This document shows positions 57,520 to 64,000 of a stretch of 64,000 bases of DNA, in pieces (position 1 is the first letter of the stretch; each line of letters opens with the position of its first letter). The position numbers and the translations under genes are program-made. This DNA comes from Panaeolus papilionaceus. Its lineage: Eukaryota > Basidiomycota > Agaricomycetes > Agaricales. The notes below the pieces were generated by a model, which was given only the letters and a program-made list of their open reading frames with translations, was not told where the DNA came from and searched no databases. The stretch lies in the NCBI GenBank assembly GCA_015501605.1, contig JADNRZ010000013.1, forward strand, positions 372,001 to 436,000, in the 5' to 3' direction.

Positions 57520-60500
57520 TCAAGTCGTCCTCCGCCTCTTGCTACCGACACAGGCGTTCGGATCTGTGGTAGTAGCAGCGGCTGAGTCCGCTTTGCGTTT
57601 ACTTTTCGGTGGTTTTGGCCTGTTTGGGTCTGCAGTGCCTGGTATTGGAAGTTTTGAGAATGAGGGAGCTTGAGTCCCTTTCTTTTGCCTGAGGGTTTCT
57701 ATCGCGTCCTGGACCTTTTTCTCGTTGTTCTCTGCAAGGGCAAGCATAGGTGTTGCGCCGACATTACCTATTCCAGCTACATCGGCCAACAATTTACTTT
57801 ATCAATATTTCAATGTCTTTTTTGAAGAAACACGCACTGGCGTCAATGACCTTCGCCCACGCTTTTATCACATCCTGGTTCTGTGACTGTTGGATCACGT
57901 TGTGCATAGCCAGGAGCGAATTGTCCACGGAAGTGGCAGCTGTGTGTCGATTGTTTTTGTACTGCTCCATATGCCAGGCTACCAGGTATTCCGCGCGTTA
58001 GTAGAAAACAAATGTATTCTTAAGAGGACTTGCCTGCGACCTCATAACCCCACATCCTCTTAGAGTCCAGTGACTAGACAAGCAAATATGTGAGATTGGC
58101 TTGTTAAAAGGACTTTGATATGGTAAATATCAGAACGTACGTCAAGTTTGTCAGCAGACGTTTGCTAGATTTCATAGTTGAGTACCAATGCTGTGAGCGT
58201 TCAAACGGAAAATAAAGCTTACCAGAAGGACGTTCTTCTCCTGATTGGGTCCATTTAAGCGTTCTCCCTTGGAATTCGCTTTTGATTGCACATTCACATC
58301 ACTTGGTTAGATTTGGGTCACGATTCAGGAAATGCTTTGAAACCAACCTCCGTAGAGTCCTGCAAGATCTAAGTAGTTGTTCACATAGGATATATGAGTG
58401 ACCCGCAACTAGAACCACGTATGCAGATACCTACTGTTCTGATGATTTAAATGCCCCTTCATCATTTCCACGGTGTTTGAATTTTTTAGAGCATCGCATA
58501 AATCCTACAATGTGATCAGTCCGAGTAGCTCCAAGGAGGAGACCATCGTTACCAACCTCAATCTCGTTAAAGCTTAATCGTTTTCCCGCCGTCTTAGCGT
58601 CCTTGTCATTGGGATCTGGCCAGACTTTTGAAAATAATCCCAGAACCTCCGACGCTGGATAGGGTAATCAGAATATCTTCATGTTTATGCGGATAGATGA
58701 ATACATACGCTCCAGGAGATGGTCGCCTAATGAGTGAAATAGCCGTGAATATGCATCAACGGGGATAATCGAGAGAAAAAGTTGTCTTACATTGGCAGTT
58801 TCCTGTGAGATCGAACATTTTGCACCTCGAATACGACCCCTCGTAGACTTGAGCCATATTGGAAGATGTGATGCTTAACGGTACAAACATCAATGACGTC
58901 CGGGTCTTGCAGTGATTTATATAGTTGCGTGTTTTAAGGTCCGATGCCTAGAGTTTCATTTAGCTTCAAAGTTCCGCTGCACAGGGTATGTATAAGGTTG
59001 GCCCCCCAAGATGTCGATCTCACCGTTTGTATCTTGAAAAAACAATCTGGCTTTGGCTGTCGGGGTTGTTTTGGTGCTCTCAGGGAGAGCTCTTTTGTTG
59101 TACCCGCACCTGGGATCCAATCCGCAGAAGTGTTCAGAGCCACAGGAGCGAGTATGCTAACGAGCTCTCCCGTTCGTCGAACCAAAGGGGCGGTCAGGGG
59201 GACATTGTTCAACATTGTATCAAGGACAATGTCACCGAGGGTTTCAAAAACACATTCTGACATCGTGTTTTGCACCCCCCTTACTGACTGCCCGAGTCTG
59301 GCCCTGGTGAGGTAGGCACCACTTGCACGGAACGCCTCTCGGATCGACGCTGAGCTCGCACTCCATCCGAGACTTGTCTCCCTTGTCGCAAGTCGGAACA
59401 GGGCGGAGTCAGTCCTTACCGACCTCGCAGCAGCGCCGAGTTTTGCCAGACCTTTCATCGAGGTGAACACATTTTTGGCAACCACAGCGACTCTTGGAAT
59501 TTGTCCAACTGAGTTGAGTTTGAGCACATTTTCATAAGATAATGCGTAACGATAAAACACACCTCCAGGGAGAAATGTGAGCAGTCCAAGCTACGTTTCA
59601 GACGTAGTTGTGAGCATTTAATCACTGCAACCAGGTCACTGAAACTTACGAAAACGTCTGCCAAAATATTCCAGACAGAGTTCCGAGCGCGGGCTTGATC
59701 GACTGAACCTATGGGAAAAAAGGTTCACCATGATGATTATGCCAGTTAAAAAGCTCTGTATACTTTGCAACGTTTCCGCCCATCGTACCTGCGACAGAGG
59801 CACAGTTTATATCACCAATAATATGCCGAACGAAGGTTGACTTACTTGTTCTATATAGGCTAGCATGCTGGCGATGGTATTGTTTCCAAGGGCAATAGAA
59901 TCCAGAAGGTTCTAATTCTTCTTCTTCAGTTCTGAGGCCAAAATAATTTCAAATAAGTACTTACAGCGAGAGTTGAGACAAGGTACGCCTGAGATTCTTG
60001 GGTATAAATACTAATTCCATATTCTTCAATGCCCATGTCTAGACAATGCGTTATAATTAGACCACTTATCGAGAAAGTGTAGCTAGCACAACAGATATTA
60101 CGCACCAGTTGTTTCCATGTAACCGCGAATAACATCTCCAGGATTGGCAAATGCCGTGTCTGGGTCGATAAGCCACAAACCCGACCTGTAGGAATTATGA
60201 GGACACAAAACAGGACGTTCGGATTTCGCGTCTCACCAGGTTGTATGACAGTTCTCAGGTGGCTCGTATGGATCGCCGCCGTCTCTTTTTTCGTGTGCAC
60301 TATAGAATGATGATTATCAAAGTAACCAAGCAAAGATCATCTGAGAAACATAAGAAACGTGTGTGTACCCTGCGTGTGCCAAGGTAAGCCACCAGCCATC
60401 ACAGGAGAAGTAGGATACTCACTGAGATTCGTTTCTCTGAACGCCCTACGGTGGCGGGATCTTCTGCGCATATCGTCATGCTGTAAACTTGATCCGGCAG

Positions 60501-63500
60501 GTGAGCGTAAAGGTGAGGTACAAGGTCTTTGGGGACATGGCGTTGGCGGGCCACGATGGCAGGACATTGCTGGATACAATGCTAGTATTGAGCTAGGTGT
60601 ATTCTTTGGAGTCATACTGAACTTACTGTCGCGTGTCACCCTAAAGCTGCCCTGAATCAACTCGTCCAAGTCAAGATCCATTGTTTCGGCCAGGTACTGC
60701 TTATACCCGTCGCGATCTTGCAAAACCCAATGAATTTCATCATGGTCAGTGAAGTGATTATACCCAACAAAGCCACCGGGGCACGGCAAGGAAATAGGAT
60801 CTCCATCATCAGTAATGGTGTAGCTGGTAGAGAGAGACCTTAGCACGAGATGAAAAAACGAGACAAGATACATACTGGCAGCGAAAAAATTGTCGAGCCA
60901 GCCCAGTAGTATTTGTGAGCTTTCTGCGTGTTAGAGTTGATCGCACACAACAAAAACCTGTATGAAGATGCTCACCTCATAATTGATCGACTTTGTTTCC
61001 CATTTTTTGTATAGTTCAAAGGTATCGTTCGAGAAGTAACTGTCTTTTAACAATGAAGATAACCGCGTGCTAAGTTGACGCTGAATGTGAAGCGCGGCTA
61101 AAATCATAAGGCGATAATTGTCGGTTGCGGTGAAGAATGGGTATTCGGACGATAGATGCGCAGCAAATCGATCCTACGGCCAAACGTGTCAGCATGTGTA
61201 TATGCAACTTAAGTCATCATGGGATCACACACAAAGCTATCAGTCCTGAGGAAACCTGTATGGTCGATGCCTTGGATGCCAAAAGCTGTGCGACGCGTGT
61301 CAAACGAGGATTGCTGGTCGCATATGAATTGGGAAGACTGACCTGCAACGATATCCTCGTGTGAGGGAGAAAGCCCCCTTGGCGCATATATAGTACCAGT
61401 GAGCTCGTTGTCATCACTGTCCTGATCGATACTATAGACTAAGGTATAATCAATACCTACTATTAAATGAGGATATTCAAAGGGCTTACCGGATACACCT
61501 CCCATACATAGGTCTTGAGACAGACGTGTACGGGCAGACACGGATGCTGCAATCTCGGATTGCATGACAGTACCATCGCTCAGCTCGAGGAGCAAAGCAC
61601 CCGTTGTTCTATCGCGCCATGTTGTAATTTCCAATTCCTCCTCTTCAAGAATGTTTGATTCAAATCTAGACAAGCAACGTAAACACTGAACGATGAGAAC
61701 AGGGTTCCTAGACTCACCTTCCGCCATATATGAGGGAAGCTACAGAATAGAACGGAAATGTGCCTGGACCTAAATCGTTTGGACCAATGCAAGCGCTCTG
61801 TCGAACGGAGGACCCCATAGGCCTATAAAAATATCATATATATTTATACACATGGGGTTCAAGTAGACTGAAATAACCAACCGGGAATAGAAGGGAATCC
61901 CAAAAAGCATCTTCATTGGGGGCATTCCAGCGGACTGTGCTTTGGCGACTGTGGCTTTGATGACAGGTATGTCATTCGCATGATCAACAGTATCAGGTAA
62001 GTCTTGATGAGTGATTATGGAAATGAATTCAACTAAGGATTTGAAAGTCAGTGTTTGTTTGACAAGTCACGGATGCAGTGGAAGACCTATGTTTGCTAAA
62101 TTGGTTGTGATCTATAGATGAGTTAGTGTCGTGATCATTTGTCTCCAAGGTATTTCCGTACCGTATTGACTCCTGAAAGGTACCTGGAGTTACGGAATGC
62201 TTAGCACAGAGAAGCAGCAACTCAAACAAAAACCTACCAGAATTCGTTGGGAGTCGAGAGGGAAAGTGACTTGGTGTTACCAATACCAGTTTTCACTTGT
62301 GACGCTATAGTAGAGAACTGCGATGCAGAAATGCATTTCGTTCCGACACATGGAGACCATTCGATGTCAATTCCATCAGCATTGACACTGTGGGTAGATA
62401 TATCTTTCACGTTCGTCTAGCACACACCAGAAAGTCTCACCTTGATAGCAACGAAGCGGCTGTTGTTCCAAATTTGGTCCTGGCACTGTTGGATGTCGCG
62501 ATTGTCACCAGGGGGGTGGCGTCGTTTCCTAAGCCCCAGCCGCCGACTACATGAACTATATCAGCGAGTCGGACAGTGGGTAACACCAAGCTGCTCACCG
62601 CCTACGAAAACTTTGAAATGAGGGAATTTTGCCTTCAATGTTGCGATACTGCGAACTTGGTCTTGTTGAGTGGAGGTCAACGATACTGTCCCGTCAGTAG
62701 CCAGTGTGGCATAAGTGTATATGACGTGCTAAGGATGTTCGTTCAAGCAATCATATTTACTATACAGTTTGTCTGAAATGACGTACCGTGTATGTAGATG
62801 GGTCGATGGAGTTGGTATGCCAGGGGAGGCATTGTCTTGTTTCGGCGCTATGCACATGTACTGTGAGAATCAAACAGTTTGAGACTGGGGAAAGCAAACC
62901 TTCCACTATAATAGCCCACCACCTTGGGTTGCACCTTTCCGAGACAGTAAGCGTATCCAGCTATCGAAGAGAAGCTCGCGATCCCCGATGCATTTCGAAC
63001 ATCACGGAAGAACAAGCTTGTGTGATCGTCCAAGCGCTGTCCGTTGACTCCAACTCCTGGGCCGATGTCGTAATTCTGGCGCTCATTGTTAGACCAATCA
63101 GGGAGCAAGGTTGCGCCGCCATCAAGAGATAGATGCTGATAGCGAGAGCCATAGTTAGTGTTTCGGTCCCTAAGTTGAACTCGAGGTTATCACAAGACTC
63201 GCTTGGCACAAGTGACTAACTCACCACCCGAATTGCCAGATCGTATTGGACGCTGAACCGTCACGGGAGAAGTACTGAGTGGATTTGTTGGCAATGATCA
63301 TCAGAAAGAGATCATAGAGTTGTAATACGTACAGGAAGATAGTCTTCTTGACTTCCACCAGGACTGAAAGCCTGTCAATGTCTCAGCAACTCTTAAGGCG
63401 TACAATCCATTATGTGAAAAGATACCTTGATCATATAATTCCTGCCAAATTCGAGTCAGAAAATAAAATAAAATCAGATGCTAAATCGCATTAGTGGATG

Positions 63501-64000
63501 GACTAACCTGAAAAATACATTCTGGGGCCCAGTGGCACCACTCCATTTGCTGGCTTTGTTCCCCGTAGACCTATTGGCATGTAGTCAATGTAATGAACAA
63601 CGATTGTCAGTTTAAATACACACCAATAAATTGGCGCCCAGGTGCCACCCTCTGAAGATCCTCCTGCACCGTTGTTTGAGCAAGAGATAGCAATGAAACA
63701 AGTTGGATCAGCTTACCTTCACCTCCACACCTGCCAAGGCAGCTATAGAACGTGTCAATACTTCGATCCAAGATCTACGGGTTAAAAGTACTCACTTTCC
63801 GGCCCTGTGACTGTACGGAATTGAGACATAGTTTAATTCCAAGAGATTATGGGCTTCATAACCGCCATGCAGGTTGAGGTCGCAAGTCATGTTGTTCAAA
63901 GTCGCCACATTGCGCATGGATGACCATTGGAAGGTGAAGTGGCGAAGGTTTCTATAGCAGAGGTAAGCGCTCCCGAAGCCATTCACGTATCCAAAAGGTC
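57520..64000 (-). CDS. GH18-like (chitinase / killer-toxin type) multidomain protein, 5' end outside window
   Basis: Some 25-30 short exons on the minus strand form one long gene entering from the right edge and ending at 57520; most junctions were phased by eye and at least two (near 60840 and 61300) remain unclear. From the N-terminal side: a Cys-containing region with CLGRCGG near 63700; a GH18 barrel from about 62930 (VGYYSGR, HVIYTYATL, FKVFVGGWGLG) to 61730 (FGIPFYSRPMG, FPFYSVASLIYGG); then regions such as CPGGFVGYNHFTDHDEIHW (60800-60660) and a helical Ala/Arg-rich part (59560-58960); the end is basic (SKRKAD...KRRR). The active-site motif is DGIDIEWS instead of DGxDxDWE, so the catalytic Glu is missing. 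Fungal proteins of this architecture are annotated as chitinases or killer-toxin-like; here chitin binding without cleavage is more likely. A single continuous gene is inferred. Confidence 0.62.

Overview
The window is nuclear DNA of a filamentous basidiomycete, most likely an agaricomycete mushroom. The evidence is short GT-AG introns (about 48-60 bp) with CTRAY-type branch points, an RNA polymerase II CTD ending in split micro-exons, VHS/FYVE, GH71 and NRPS-like genes of agaricomycete type, two F-box genes, and a large Tnp2/Plavaka-like DNA transposon. Nothing bacterial is present. Most genes had to be assembled from several exons; where exon phases closed into one frame this is stated.

Layout. 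(1) 202-12213 is an apparently complete 12.0-kb CACTA-type transposon, with terminal inverted repeats starting CACTGTAAACCC and a GTT target duplication on both sides. It holds four genes: a 460-aa acidic-tailed protein (-), a small multi-exon protein (+), a 677-aa unknown protein (-) and a 1081-aa Tnp2-like transposase (+). Between the last two, which diverge, lie twelve copies of a roughly 15-bp motif, six in one orientation and six in the other. (2) 12839-15219 is an F-box gene (-). (3) 15220-20978 is gene-poor, with short repeats and a few doubtful open frames. (4) 20979-22784 is a secreted GH71 alpha-1,3-glucanase. (5) 24564-31249 is RPB1, with at least 17 exons. (6) 32023-34110 (DUF4246, probable Fe/2OG oxygenase) and 34801-38793 (NRPS-like A-PCP-reductase) are a same-strand pair that looks like a minimal metabolic locus. 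(7) 39011-40552 is a second F-box/LRR-like gene (-).

(8) 41720-44201 encodes Vps27 (ESCRT-0). (9) 44635-47006 is mitochondrial proline dehydrogenase (-), divergent from an INO80-C/Ies6-like gene at 47283-48086. (10) 48375-49400 is the lysine methyltransferase EFM5 (-), divergent from GAR transformylase at 49638-50474. (11) 50835-54075 is a pseudokinase-like protein, 54748-55692 a SAM methyltransferase, and 55771-56925 a MYND-finger protein (-). (12) 57520 to beyond the right edge is a many-exon GH18-like, killer-toxin/chitinase-type protein (-) whose catalytic motif is degenerate.

The housekeeping half (24-57 kb) is compact, with convergent and divergent pairs sharing 80-430 bp. The most unusual region is the transposon: intact ends, three non-transposase genes and a symmetric internal motif array.
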